DNA of 64,000 nucleotides from Gammaproteobacteria bacterium. Its GTDB lineage: Bacteria > Pseudomonadota > Gammaproteobacteria > AKS1. The DNA is taken from positions 81,515-145,514 of the forward strand of contig JALTKS010000079.1 in the NCBI GenBank assembly GCA_027006175.1, given 5' to 3'. Within the stretch, counting starts at the first letter, position 1. Each line of letters begins with the position of its first letter. Shown here one piece after another: positions 20,320 through 30,006 of the stretch. The translations under genes were made by a program, and so were the position numbers. The notes under the pieces were generated by a model, which was given only the letters and a program-made list of their open reading frames with translations, made no database searches and was not told the DNA's origin.

Positions 20320-22587
20320 ATGTTGAGTAAAGAGCTCGAATTTACGCTAAACCTTGCTTACAAGGAAACGCGTGACAAGAAACACGAATTTATGACGGTT
20401 GAGCATTTATTGCTAGCCTTGTTGGATAACCCTGATGCGGCACTTGTTTTACGTGCATGCGGTGCTGATTTTGCGACACTGCAGTCTGACTTGATAGACT
20501 TTCTTGATGAAACAACGCCTTTAATTCCTGAGCTAGATGAACGCGAAACACAACCGACATTGGGTTTTCAGCGTGTGATGCAACGAGCGGTGTTTCATGT
20601 GCAATCGTCAGGTAAACAGGAAGTCACGGGCGCCAATGTACTGGTTGCTATCTTCAGTGAACCTGATTCCCAGGCTGTTTATTTTTTGAATAAGTTAGGT
20701 ATAACGCGTCTGGATATTGTTAATTACTTGTCGCACGGTATTTCTAAAATTGAAGATGAAGCAGACGAAGAATTCAGTGCGGAAATTGATGAAGAGGGTG
20801 CAGAACCGCAAGCTAAATCACCTTTGGAAAGTTACGCAGTCAATTTAAATGAACAGGCGGCTCAGGGAAAAATTGATCCACTGATTGGTCGTAATCAGGA
20901 AATACAACGCTCAATCCAGATTTTATGTCGCCGCCGTAAAAATAATCCTTTGTTTGTTGGCGAAGCCGGTGTAGGTAAAACGGCGATTGCAGAAGGCCTT
21001 GCCTTAATGATCGTTGAAGGTGATGTACCCGAAGTATTAAATGAAAGTGTTATCTACTCATTAGATATGGGCGCGTTACTAGCGGGTACAAAATATCGCG
21101 GTGATTTTGAAAAACGCTTAAAAGGTATTCTTAAACAGTTAAAGCAACAACCTCATGCAATACTCTTCATTGATGAAATTCATACTATCATTGGTGCCGG
21201 TGCTGCATCGGGTGGTGTGATGGATGCCTCAAATTTAATTAAACCAATGCTCGCATCCGGTGAGCTTAAATGCATGGGCTCAACTACCTATCAAGAGTAC
21301 CGTGGTATTTTTGAAAAAGATCGCGCGCTTGCCAGACGCTTCCAGAAGGTTGATGTTAACGAGCCGAGTGTTGATGAAGCCGTACAAATTCTAATTGGCT
21401 TGAAATCACGCTTTGAAGATTTTCATGATGTGAAGTACACCAAACAGTCCATGCGTGCAGCAGCAGAGTTGGCGGAGCGTTACATTAATGATCGTCACCT
21501 TCCGGATAAAGCAATTGATGTTATTGATGAAGCCGGTGCCTATCAACGTTTACAGTCAGCATCCAAACGTAAAAAGACCATTGGTGTTGGTGACATTGAA
21601 CGCGTTGTCGCGAGTATTGCACGTATTCCACCGAAGAAAGTTTCATCATCCGATAAAGATATGTTGAAGAAACTTGATCAAGATTTGAAAATGGTTATCT
21701 ATGGTCAAGACAAGGCGATTGATAGCTTATCGACAGCCATTAAAATGTCGCGCTCCGGTTTGGGTACAGAAGATCGTCCTATTGGTGCCTTCTTGTTTGC
21801 CGGTCCAACCGGGGTGGGTAAAACAGAAGTGACACGTCAACTTGCCCGTATTATGGGTGTTGAGTTAATTCGCTTTGATATGTCTGAATATATGGAACGA
21901 CATACGGTATCGCGTTTGATTGGTGCGCCACCAGGCTATGTTGGTTTTGATCAAGGTGGCTTGCTCACCGAAGCCGTCACGAAACAACCGCATGCCGTTT
22001 TGTTGTTAGATGAAATAGAAAAAGCCCATCCGGATGTATTTAATTTATTGTTACAAGTGATGGATCACGGATCGTTAACCGATAACAACGGTCGTAAAGC
22101 GGATTTCCGTAATGTTGTGATTGTGATGACAACGAATGCCGGTGCAGAACACATGAGCCGACCCAGCATTGGTTTTACAGAACAGGATCATGATAAAGAT
22201 AATACCGAAGTGATTAACCGTACTTTCTCTCCTGAGTTTAGAAATCGTCTTGATAGTGTTATTTGGTTTGATGCTTTAGGACGCAGTACGATTGAGCATG
22301 TCGTGAATAAATTTATTTTCGAGTTGGAAGCACAGCTTCAGGACAAACATGTCACGATTGAGCTCGATGATGCGGCACAAACATGGCTTGCAGAAAACGG
22401 TTTTGACAAGAAGATGGGGGCTCGACCAATGAGCCGCTTGATTCAGGACAAGATTAAAAAGCCATTGGCAGAAGAATTGCTCTTTGGCCGTTTGGTGCAT
22501 GGTGGACATGTACGCATCACGGCAAACAAAGAGGGGCTACAGCTTGAAATTATGACTGAAGATGAACACGAGGAGCCGGTTCATTAA
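20320..22587 (+). CDS. clpA: ClpA ATPase subunit of ClpAP protease
   Basis: The 755-residue protein has the ClpA domain order. An N-terminal repeat domain (1-145) precedes AAA module 1 with Walker A GEAGVGKT (about 214-221). AAA module 2 carries Walker A GPTGVGKT (about 495) and the [10 protein letters not shown] pore-side motif. The ClpP-binding loop IGF appears as RPSIGFTEQ near residue 615. ClpA unfolds substrates for ClpP, including N-degron proteins brought by ClpS. It is convergent with infA, eight bases apart; the serW tRNA found there in E. coli is absent. Confidence 0.95.
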   Translation: MLSKELEFTLNLAYKETRDKKHEFMTVEHLLLALLDNPDAALVLRACGADFATLQSDLIDFLDETTPLIPELDERETQPTLGFQRVMQRAVFHVQSSGKQEVTGANVLVAIFSEPDSQAVYFLNKLGITRLDIVNYLSHGISKIEDEADEEFSAEIDEEGAEPQAKSPLESYAVNLNEQAAQGKIDPLIGRNQEIQRSIQILCRRRKNNPLFVGEAGVGKTAIAEGLALMIVEGDVPEVLNESVIYSLDMGALLAGTKYRGDFEKRLKGILKQLKQQPHAILFIDEIHTIIGAGAASGGVMDASNLIKPMLASGELKCMGSTTYQEYRGIFEKDRALARRFQKVDVNEPSVDEAVQILIGLKSRFEDFHDVKYTKQSMRAAAELAERYINDRHLPDKAIDVIDEAGAYQRLQSASKRKKTIGVGDIERVVASIARIPPKKVSSSDKDMLKKLDQDLKMVIYGQDKAIDSLSTAIKMSRSGLGTEDRPIGAFLFAGPTGVGKTEVTRQLARIMGVELIRFDMSEYMERHTVSRLIGAPPGYVGFDQGGLLTEAVTKQPHAVLLLDEIEKAHPDVFNLLLQVMDHGSLTDNNGRKADFRNVVIVMTTNAGAEHMSRPSIGFTEQDHDKDNTEVINRTFSPEFRNRLDSVIWFDALGRSTIEHVVNKFIFELEAQLQDKHVTIELDDAAQTWLAENGFDKKMGARPMSRLIQDKIKKPLAEELLFGRLVHGGHVRITANKEGLQLEIMTEDEHEEPVH

Positions 22588-22595
22588 CAAAGTAA

Positions 22596-22814
22596 TTAGC
22601 GAGCGCGGTAAGTAATGCGACCTTTGCTTAAATCGTAGGGTGTGAGCGCAACCGTTACGGTGTCGCCGGTAAGAATACGAATGTAGTGCTTGCGCATTTT
22701 ACCGGAGATATGAGCCGTTACAACGTGGCCATTTTCCAGTTCTACGCGGAACATAGTATTAGGGAGGGTCTCGATGACCGTTCCTTCCATTTCAATTGCT
22801 TCTTCTTTAGCCAT
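22596..22814 (-). CDS. infA: Translation initiation factor IF-1
   Basis: The 72-residue protein is exactly the usual length. It has the S1/OB-fold sequence [19 protein letters not shown] through the conserved [25 protein letters not shown] end. IF-1 binds the ribosomal A site during initiation. The clpA-infA-aat neighbourhood is the same as in E. coli. Confidence 0.97.
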   Translation of the reverse strand: MAKEEAIEMEGTVIETLPNTMFRVELENGHVVTAHISGKMRKHYIRILTGDTVTVALTPYDLSKGRITYRAR

Positions 22815-22921
22815 ATATCCCGTTCTATTGCTTAGTTTGATAAGCAGTCTGTTGTTGATAACGGCGCGAATAATGCACTAACTGGGCGTTAGTTTCAACG
22901 TATAAAGCCAAGAATTAGACC

Positions 22922-22943
22922 AAAACGGCCCCATATGGGGCTG
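22922..22943 (-). terminator. Intrinsic terminator after the 78-residue gene
   Basis: A seven-pair GC-rich stem with an ATAT loop is followed on the minus strand by TTTTGG. It separates the small gene at 22968-23204 from infA. Confidence 0.65.
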
Positions 22944-22967
22944 TATGGCGGATGGGAGAGGCTAAAT

Positions 22968-23204
22968 TTAGAAAGAAGCGACTTTTCGATAAGAAGATTC
23001 GATCCAGGATAGATGTGGATGCAGGGTGTTTTTCTCGATAACAATCTCCATCTCAAGACGTCCAATGATGGCTTCAATATTATCGGGATCAAGGAAATCT
23101 TCACGAAGTTTATCAAAGTGCTCATTATTGAGATGCAGCACATTTGGCTTCATTCCATGTTCCAGTTCAAAGTCTCTCATCATGCGGTAAATAAAGCTCA
23201 ACAT
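22968..23204 (-). CDS. Conserved small hypothetical protein
   Basis: The 78-residue protein has a strong ribosome-binding site (AAAAGGAG). It starts MLSFIYRMMRDFELEHG and has an LHLNNEHFDKLREDF block. I recall similar short proteins in other gammaproteobacteria, but no named function. It has no signal peptide or membrane segment. It sits inside the N-degron neighbourhood between infA and bpt, and is closed by its own terminator. Confidence 0.6.
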   Translation of the reverse strand: MLSFIYRMMRDFELEHGMKPNVLHLNNEHFDKLREDFLDPDNIEAIIGRLEMEIVIEKNTLHPHLSWIESSYRKVASF

Positions 23205-23324
23205 AATCGTCTCCTTTTACAGTGCATCGACATTTACTTGGTCGTTATAAGCTATATCGTGCAAAGCGCAGACCACTTTAGTACCAGAAACGTTAAAAAA
23301 TGTTAACTCATTGATAAATATAGA

Positions 23325-24044
23325 TTAATAAATTCCACCGGTTCGCCAGTTTCCTTCCTGAAAGATCTCAAACGGACGATACTTGCTCTTATAGACCATT
23401 TTCTGGCACTGTTTTATCCAGTAACCGAGATAAATATATTCAATATTTTCCTGTTTGGCGTGTTCTATTTGCCAAAGGATCGCCATGCTACCGAGGCTAC
23501 GCGCGGATTCAGTCGGATCAAAGAAGGTATAAACTGCGGAAAGGGCATTATTGAGTTTATCGACACTGGCAACTGCCAATAATTTGTCATGGTGCCGGAA
23601 TTCAACCAGATAAGCATCAATATAAGGGTTAAGTAGAAATTCACTGTATTTTTCCGGATCCGGATTATCCATGCCGCCGCCTTTATGGCGACTTTTCATG
23701 TAATGACGATAGAGCTGGAAGTGTTCACTATTATATTCAGCCGCAGCGATCATAATCTCGAGGTCTTGATTGCGTTTCCAGATACGGCGTTGGCCTCGAG
23801 AGGGTTTAAAGTCATCGGCGGCAATTCGGATCGGGATACAGGCATCACACATTGGGCAGCGTGGGCGGTATACATGCGTACCACTACGGCGAAAGCCGTA
23901 TTGAATCAGTTCACTGTAAAGATCGGTATTAATACAAACAGAGGGGTCTGCAAACAAGGTCATGGCTTGTTCTGATGGAAGGTAACTACACTCGTGCTCG
24001 GGTGTTAAATAAAAATCCAGTGATTCATGATGAAGTGACCCCAT
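23325..24044 (-). CDS. bpt: Aspartate/glutamate leucyltransferase
   Basis: The 239-residue protein matches the bacterial Bpt/ATE1 family. The N-terminal cysteine motif CPMCDACIPIRI and the ECSYLP block are visible, as is the C-terminal YLGYWIKQCQKMVYKSKYRP signature. Bpt adds leucine from Leu-tRNA to proteins with N-terminal Asp or Glu, turning them into ClpS substrates. It lies two bases after aat on the same strand, so both aminoacyl-transferases are co-transcribed near clpS and clpA. Confidence 0.93.
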   Translation of the reverse strand: MGSLHHESLDFYLTPEHECSYLPSEQAMTLFADPSVCINTDLYSELIQYGFRRSGTHVYRPRCPMCDACIPIRIAADDFKPSRGQRRIWKRNQDLEIMIAAAEYNSEHFQLYRHYMKSRHKGGGMDNPDPEKYSEFLLNPYIDAYLVEFRHHDKLLAVASVDKLNNALSAVYTFFDPTESARSLGSMAILWQIEHAKQENIEYIYLGYWIKQCQKMVYKSKYRPFEIFQEGNWRTGGIY

Positions 24045-24046
24045 GA

Positions 24047-24784
24047 CTATAGTGTCTCCAGGGTTAAGACTTGTTTATCAAACACCGAGGGCTTTGTTTG
24101 TTGAACACAATAACGGGACAATTTTTCAGAAAATAACTGACGTGATATTTGTGTTGCCCCAAGACTTTGTAAATGCGCAGAATCAACCTGACAGTCGATG
24201 ATTTTAAAGCCAGCATTGTGTAAGTGCTGAACGAGATGCACAAAGGCAATTTTAGAGGCATCATTCGCACGGGCAAACATGGATTCACCAAAAAACACCT
24301 TGCCGATGGCGATACCATAAAGCCCCCCGACTAACTCTCCTGATAGCCAGCTTTCAACAGAGTGAGCATGACCCTGGTGATGAAGTTCGCCATAGGCTTG
24401 TTGCATCTCGATTGTAATCCAGGTGCCTTCACCTTCATCTCGTGGTGCGGCGCAGGCATTGATAACGTCGTTAAAGGCTTTGTTTAAGGTGATTTCATAC
24501 GGTTTTTTGCGCAAGGTTTTGGCAAGACTTCGAGCGATTTTTATATCATTTGGCAATAACACGGTGCGTGGATCGGGCGACCACCACATAATGGGTTGTC
24601 CGTCACTATACCAGGGGAAAATGCCGCGTTGATAGGCGTTTAATAAACGTGGCACTGATAAATCACCGCCTAATGCTAATAAACCATCAGGCTCGGTTAA
24701 GGCATGATCCAGTGGCGGGAATGCGGCAGTTGGATCATCCGGATCCATCCAGAGCAAATCATGTATCGCATTATTGGTGCTCAT
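24047..24784 (-). CDS. aat: Leucyl/phenylalanyl-tRNA-protein transferase
   Basis: The ATG at 24784 gives 245 residues; the ORF-track start is a GTG inside the upstream gene. The signatures FPPLDHALTEPDGLLALGGDLS, GIFPWYSDGQPIMWWSPDPR and GGLYGIAIGKVFFGESMF are typical of Aat. It transfers Leu or Phe to proteins with N-terminal Lys or Arg, marking them for ClpS-ClpAP. It forms an operon with the FemAB-like gene upstream and bpt downstream. Confidence 0.95.
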   Translation of the reverse strand: MSTNNAIHDLLWMDPDDPTAAFPPLDHALTEPDGLLALGGDLSVPRLLNAYQRGIFPWYSDGQPIMWWSPDPRTVLLPNDIKIARSLAKTLRKKPYEITLNKAFNDVINACAAPRDEGEGTWITIEMQQAYGELHHQGHAHSVESWLSGELVGGLYGIAIGKVFFGESMFARANDASKIAFVHLVQHLHNAGFKIIDCQVDSAHLQSLGATQISRQLFSEKLSRYCVQQTKPSVFDKQVLTLETL

Positions 24785-24794
24785 AGCGTGTTGC

Positions 24795-25937
24795 TCATTT
24801 CTTGAATGGTGAATGCTCACCTAAAACATCAATATAATCCTGAATGCCTTTTTGTTCGTGTTGCAGGAACTCGGCGATCACTTTACTAAATTCAGGGTGT
24901 GCTAACCAGTGTGCCGACCAGGTTGTGGTAGGTAAAAAGCCGCGACTTAATTTGTGTTCACCTTGCGCACCGGCTTCAAAGCGTTTAATACCATGTTCAA
25001 TACAATATGCAATCAGTTGGTAATAACACAACTCAAAATGCAGACCACTAAAAGTTTGACTGCATCCCCAATGACGACCATACAAAGTATCGACACCCAG
25101 CAGGTTGAAGGTGCCCGCAACATATTCTCCGTTATGCTTTGCCAGCACTAAAATTACCTGGTCTGGCATTGATTGCGCTAAATCCTCAAAGAATGCCTTC
25201 GTTAGCGTTGCATAACCACTTTTTCGTCTAAAGGTAGAAACATAAAATTGGTGGAATACCGCCCAGTGTTGAGAGGTGGTATCTTTACCATGGAGCAGTT
25301 CTATTTCTAAGTCTGCCGCTAACACATCACGACGTTCTTTACGTATTTGTTTGCGTTTTTTGGACGACAGGGTTGCTAAAAAATCATCAAATGAGCTGTA
25401 ATGGTTATTCTGCCAGTGAAATTGGCAGCCACTGCGGCGTAATAAGCCAGTTTGTTCAAGCTGGTTGGTTTCCGCCTCTGTTGTGAACAAGTAATGCAGG
25501 GAAGAGACCTGAATTGATTTAGCATAAGCTAATGCGGCTTCGATTAATCCCGTACGTAGTTTCTCGGGGTCGTGTTGCTGATGTGTCAGTAAACGTGGGC
25601 CTGTTGCCGGTGTGTAAGGAACCGCAACAACTAATTTAGGGTAGTATTTTAGTCCCTGTCGCGAATAGGCATCTGCCCATGCCCAGTCAAACACAAATTC
25701 GCCGTATGAATTATCTTTTAAATACATGGGGAGTGCTGCAACGAGTTTTTGGTTTTTGTCGAGCAAGGTAATAAAGCGTGGTTGCCACCCCCATGTTTCA
25801 AGGCAATCATTTTTCTCTAAGGCAGCTAGAAAAAAATAGCTAACAAAAGGGTTGCCCTTTATATCGAGCTGTTGCCACTGGTCGATCGGAATATCAAGAA
25901 TACTGGATTGAATCTGAACGTTGTAGTGTTGGGTCAT
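24795..25937 (-). CDS. FemAB/GNAT-like acyltransferase (DUF482-type)
   Basis: The ATG at 25937 is chosen over an upstream TTG. The 380-residue protein matches the DUF482 'peptidogalycan' family, with NPFVSYFFLAALE near the N-terminus and PYTPATGPRLL in the middle. SKKRKQIRKERR and a C-terminal FEAGAQGEHKLSRGF block complete the match. The fold is a tandem GNAT similar to FemAB aminoacyl-transferases, which use aminoacyl-tRNA. Its substrate is not known. Its position directly upstream of aat and bpt, two aminoacyl-tRNA-dependent transferases of the same fold class, suggests a related chemistry, but this is inference. Confidence 0.8.
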   Translation of the reverse strand: MTQHYNVQIQSSILDIPIDQWQQLDIKGNPFVSYFFLAALEKNDCLETWGWQPRFITLLDKNQKLVAALPMYLKDNSYGEFVFDWAWADAYSRQGLKYYPKLVVAVPYTPATGPRLLTHQQHDPEKLRTGLIEAALAYAKSIQVSSLHYLFTTEAETNQLEQTGLLRRSGCQFHWQNNHYSSFDDFLATLSSKKRKQIRKERRDVLAADLEIELLHGKDTTSQHWAVFHQFYVSTFRRKSGYATLTKAFFEDLAQSMPDQVILVLAKHNGEYVAGTFNLLGVDTLYGRHWGCSQTFSGLHFELCYYQLIAYCIEHGIKRFEAGAQGEHKLSRGFLPTTTWSAHWLAHPEFSKVIAEFLQHEQKGIQDYIDVLGEHSPFKK

Positions 25938-26043
25938 TGCGAGCAAGAGCAGGGGGTGCTATTCCATATAATCGTGCAGTTGTTATAATGATAACAGAAT
26001 AAGTGACTTAGATTAACATCACCTTTTATAGGCTAATAGCTGA

Positions 26044-27018
26044 ATGGAATTAATTCGTTTTTACACATTGGTTCTTGTATTGCTATTGAGCAATATTTCT
26101 ATCGCCTCCGCATTACCTCGGTGTCTGCATGTTATGTCTTATCATCAAGGTTATGCATGGAATGATGGTATAGAGAAAGGCGTTGAACAAGGACTGGCGG
26201 GCAAGTGTGAGTTACGCAAGTTCTATATGGATTCAAAAAGAAATACATCGCCTGATTTTATTCGCGTCAAGGCGCTTGAGGCAAAGCAACTGATTGAAGA
26301 GTTTAAGCCAGATATTGTTATTGCCTCTGATGACAATGCTTCAACCTATCTAGTGAAACCCTATTTTAAAGATGCCAAGTTACCGTTTATTTTTAACGGT
26401 ATTAACTGGAATGCTGAGATCTATGGATATCCCTATAAAAATACAACAGGCATGGTTGAAGTCGCACCAACAAAAGAAATGCTCACTATCGCTCGCCGTA
26501 ATGCATCGCATATAAATAAAATTGTATTTATTTCTGATGATGTTGTGACTGAACATAAAGATTTTCGTCATTATAAACGTGTTTATGAAAGACAGGGTAT
26601 TACCGTTGTAGGTGTATTTGTCAAAACCATGGCTGAATGGGAGAAAGCTTTTGTACAGGCGCAGTCTGCTGATTTTATTATTTTAGGTAATAATGCAGGT
26701 ATTAATGATTGGCATAAAAAACGCGCGGCTAGTCATGTTGAAAAATACGGTAAGCGTCTATCGATGACAACTTATACATGGATGATGCCGTATAGCATGT
26801 TAGGTGTCGGTAAAGTTGCTGAAGAACAAGGTGAATGGGCCGCAGAGGCAGCTTTGGCTGTTTTATCGGGAACAAAAATAAACAATATTCCCATTACATT
26901 AAATCGTCGCTGGGTTTATTACCAAAATAAGAGATTACTCAAAAAAGCATATATTGATATTGATAAAGTATCTCGCCATAAGGCTATTGCTAAAGACTGG
27001 CTGAATGTTAGAAATTGA
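26044..27018 (+). CDS. Periplasmic binding protein of the ABC_sub_bind type
   Basis: The 324-residue protein has a signal peptide (LVLVLLLSNISIASA). It has the two-lobe periplasmic-binding pattern of the type-1 family, with KPDIVIASDDNASTYLV and FIILGNNAGIND. No ABC permease or ATPase genes are nearby. Its 3' end overlaps the next gene, a CHASE-domain histidine kinase, by 14 bases. I infer that it is a ligand-binding sensor accessory presenting a small molecule to the kinase, rather than a transporter component. The ligand cannot be read from the sequence. Confidence 0.75.
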   Translation: MELIRFYTLVLVLLLSNISIASALPRCLHVMSYHQGYAWNDGIEKGVEQGLAGKCELRKFYMDSKRNTSPDFIRVKALEAKQLIEEFKPDIVIASDDNASTYLVKPYFKDAKLPFIFNGINWNAEIYGYPYKNTTGMVEVAPTKEMLTIARRNASHINKIVFISDDVVTEHKDFRHYKRVYERQGITVVGVFVKTMAEWEKAFVQAQSADFIILGNNAGINDWHKKRAASHVEKYGKRLSMTTYTWMMPYSMLGVGKVAEEQGEWAAEAALAVLSGTKINNIPITLNRRWVYYQNKRLLKKAYIDIDKVSRHKAIAKDWLNVRN

Positions 27019-28840
27019 CACCTCAGAATATCGTTCAAAATATTTAATTATTTTGATTGTCGTTGGTATAGGCATTAGTCTATTGGCGTTCTTTTTGGGT
27101 GTCAGTGTGGTTGTCAGTGATAGTAAGAAAGATTTTCAACGTCGTGCCGAACAAGCCTTTTCTCGAATAGAAAACCGTTTTGAATTATTGACGCAAATTG
27201 ATGAGGATTTGGCGCAGTTTTTTTATGCCTCCGATGAAGTGACTTCTGCTGAGTTTAGCCAGTTCACTCGGCAAATCGTTGAGCGGAATGACTTTCTTCG
27301 GCAGACAATGTTGGCAAATGTGGTACCTAAAAACGAGTTGAAATTATTTGAATTTTCCAAGCGCGAACAAGGCTACACCGGATACAAGGTGAAATCGTTT
27401 GAATCAGGGAAGAATACATCAAAATATCTTTATCCTATTGAATACTATGAACCGGTTAGCATTCAGTCCAGTTTGTGGTTTGGTAAGGATTTAAGATCGC
27501 TGGCTGAAACGCAAGAGGCTTTTGAGCAGATACATCGGGATTCATTTTTTGCTTTATCCGACCCAATGGATGTGAATGGCAGACTAAGTTTTTTAATATT
27601 GCATGCCTTATCACCTGATGCTGATATGCGCCCTGATTCCGGTCTTGATGAATCGGATGCCTATGGTGTGCTGGCTTACGTTATTGATATTAATGATTTA
27701 TTGGAATTGAGTTCATCCTTGTTAAGTAGTGTTACTTATAAGGTAGAAATGGACGGTCGAGAGGTGTTTAAGTCTCAAGCGCCGAATGCATTAAATTCAC
27801 TTAAGTTAGGCAGTTTCCTGGTTAACAGGACCTTCGTTTTTTCAAATACATCAATGTACTTTGAGATTTCCCATTATGTGGTTTTTTCTGACATTGATTT
27901 TTTATTGCCGTTATTGATCTTTCTTTCAGGTTTATTGATGACGGGCTTTATCTATGCAACAACGCGTTCTGAGTTAATGCGTTCACAGTTATTAGAGCAG
28001 CAAAAAAATGAAGTTAGTCGACAAGTCAAGAACCAAACCCGGCAGTTACGGCATCAAGCGGCAAGCCTTGCATTGACACGAGATCAAGCCTTAAAAGCCA
28101 ATCAAACTAAATCGACATTCCTTGCTAATATGAGCCATGAATTACGTACACCACTTAATTCTATTATTGGCTTTTCTGAAATTCTCGGCAAAGGTATGAG
28201 TGGTCCGGTTGAAGAAGAACAAAAGAAGCAGTTAGATATTATTTTAGTTAATGCGCGAGGTTTATTGGCGTTAATTAATAATGTATTGGATCTTTCAAAG
28301 GTAGAGTCAGGCAAAGTTGAAATAGACATCGGTTTACTGGATGTGGAAGCGATGTTAAAGAACCTGGAAGAAACTTTTATACCGTTGGCAAAAGAAAAGA
28401 ACTTAACATTTGAATATGAGATCAAAGACAATAGCAAGCCGGTTTATACAGATCATGAAAAACTGCGACAAATTCTGGTCAATCTAATTGCGAATGCCAT
28501 TAAATTCACCAATGAAGGCGGTATAAAAGTCGAGTTTTTCTCACACCTTGAATATTACTGCTTTAGAATAATTGATACGGGTATTGGTATTTCACGTCAA
28601 AAATTACGAAATATTTTTGATGATTTCTATCAGGTGGAAGGCAGCGCCTCTCGTACTTATGAGGGAACTGGTTTGGGTTTAGCGATCAGTCAGCGATTCG
28701 CAGAACTATTAGGTGGCTTTATTAATGTTGAAAGTGAGGAAGGTGTCGGATCGATATTTAGTGTTTATATATCTGATCTTGATGATATGGAAACCAGAAG
28801 GAAGTCACTGGAAGAATCGAATAAAAAAACGGTGACATAA
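27005..28840 (+). CDS. CHASE-domain sensor histidine kinase
   Basis: The 611-residue protein has a transmembrane helix near residues 10-35 and a periplasmic CHASE-like domain (about 45-250, with YLYPIEYYEPV). A second helix lies at about 300-322. A HisKA domain with phospho-His in FLANMSHELRTPLN (about 375) and an HATPase domain (NLIANAIKFT, DTGIGI, GTGLGLAI) follow. There is no receiver domain and no response regulator beside it. It is translationally coupled to the binding protein upstream, so the pair probably senses one ligand. The partner regulator may be elsewhere, for example the REC proteins near 38-41 kb. Confidence 0.85.
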   Translation: MLEIDTSEYRSKYLIILIVVGIGISLLAFFLGVSVVVSDSKKDFQRRAEQAFSRIENRFELLTQIDEDLAQFFYASDEVTSAEFSQFTRQIVERNDFLRQTMLANVVPKNELKLFEFSKREQGYTGYKVKSFESGKNTSKYLYPIEYYEPVSIQSSLWFGKDLRSLAETQEAFEQIHRDSFFALSDPMDVNGRLSFLILHALSPDADMRPDSGLDESDAYGVLAYVIDINDLLELSSSLLSSVTYKVEMDGREVFKSQAPNALNSLKLGSFLVNRTFVFSNTSMYFEISHYVVFSDIDFLLPLLIFLSGLLMTGFIYATTRSELMRSQLLEQQKNEVSRQVKNQTRQLRHQAASLALTRDQALKANQTKSTFLANMSHELRTPLNSIIGFSEILGKGMSGPVEEEQKKQLDIILVNARGLLALINNVLDLSKVESGKVEIDIGLLDVEAMLKNLEETFIPLAKEKNLTFEYEIKDNSKPVYTDHEKLRQILVNLIANAIKFTNEGGIKVEFFSHLEYYCFRIIDTGIGISRQKLRNIFDDFYQVEGSASRTYEGTGLGLAISQRFAELLGGFINVESEEGVGSIFSVYISDLDDMETRRKSLEESNKKTVT

Positions 28841-28856
28841 TGTAGTCACCGGTTTT
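28830..28856. terminator. Bidirectional terminator between kinase and trxB
   Basis: CGGTGAC and GTCACCG pair around an eight-base loop. On the plus strand GTTTTAT follows. On the minus strand seven Ts follow. It overlaps the kinase stop codon and serves convergent genes. Confidence 0.75.
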
Positions 28857-28861
28857 ATGGC

Positions 28862-29950
<1,089 letters not shown>

Positions 29951-30006
29951 TTACCTAAACCATCTGGTCCGTATAATAATGGTCATATAAACAAGCGGTT
30001 ATTGCA

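Noticed and set aside
22588-22595. Expected tRNA-Ser between clpA and infA
   Set aside because: Only eight bases separate the genes, so the serW tRNA of E. coli is not present here.
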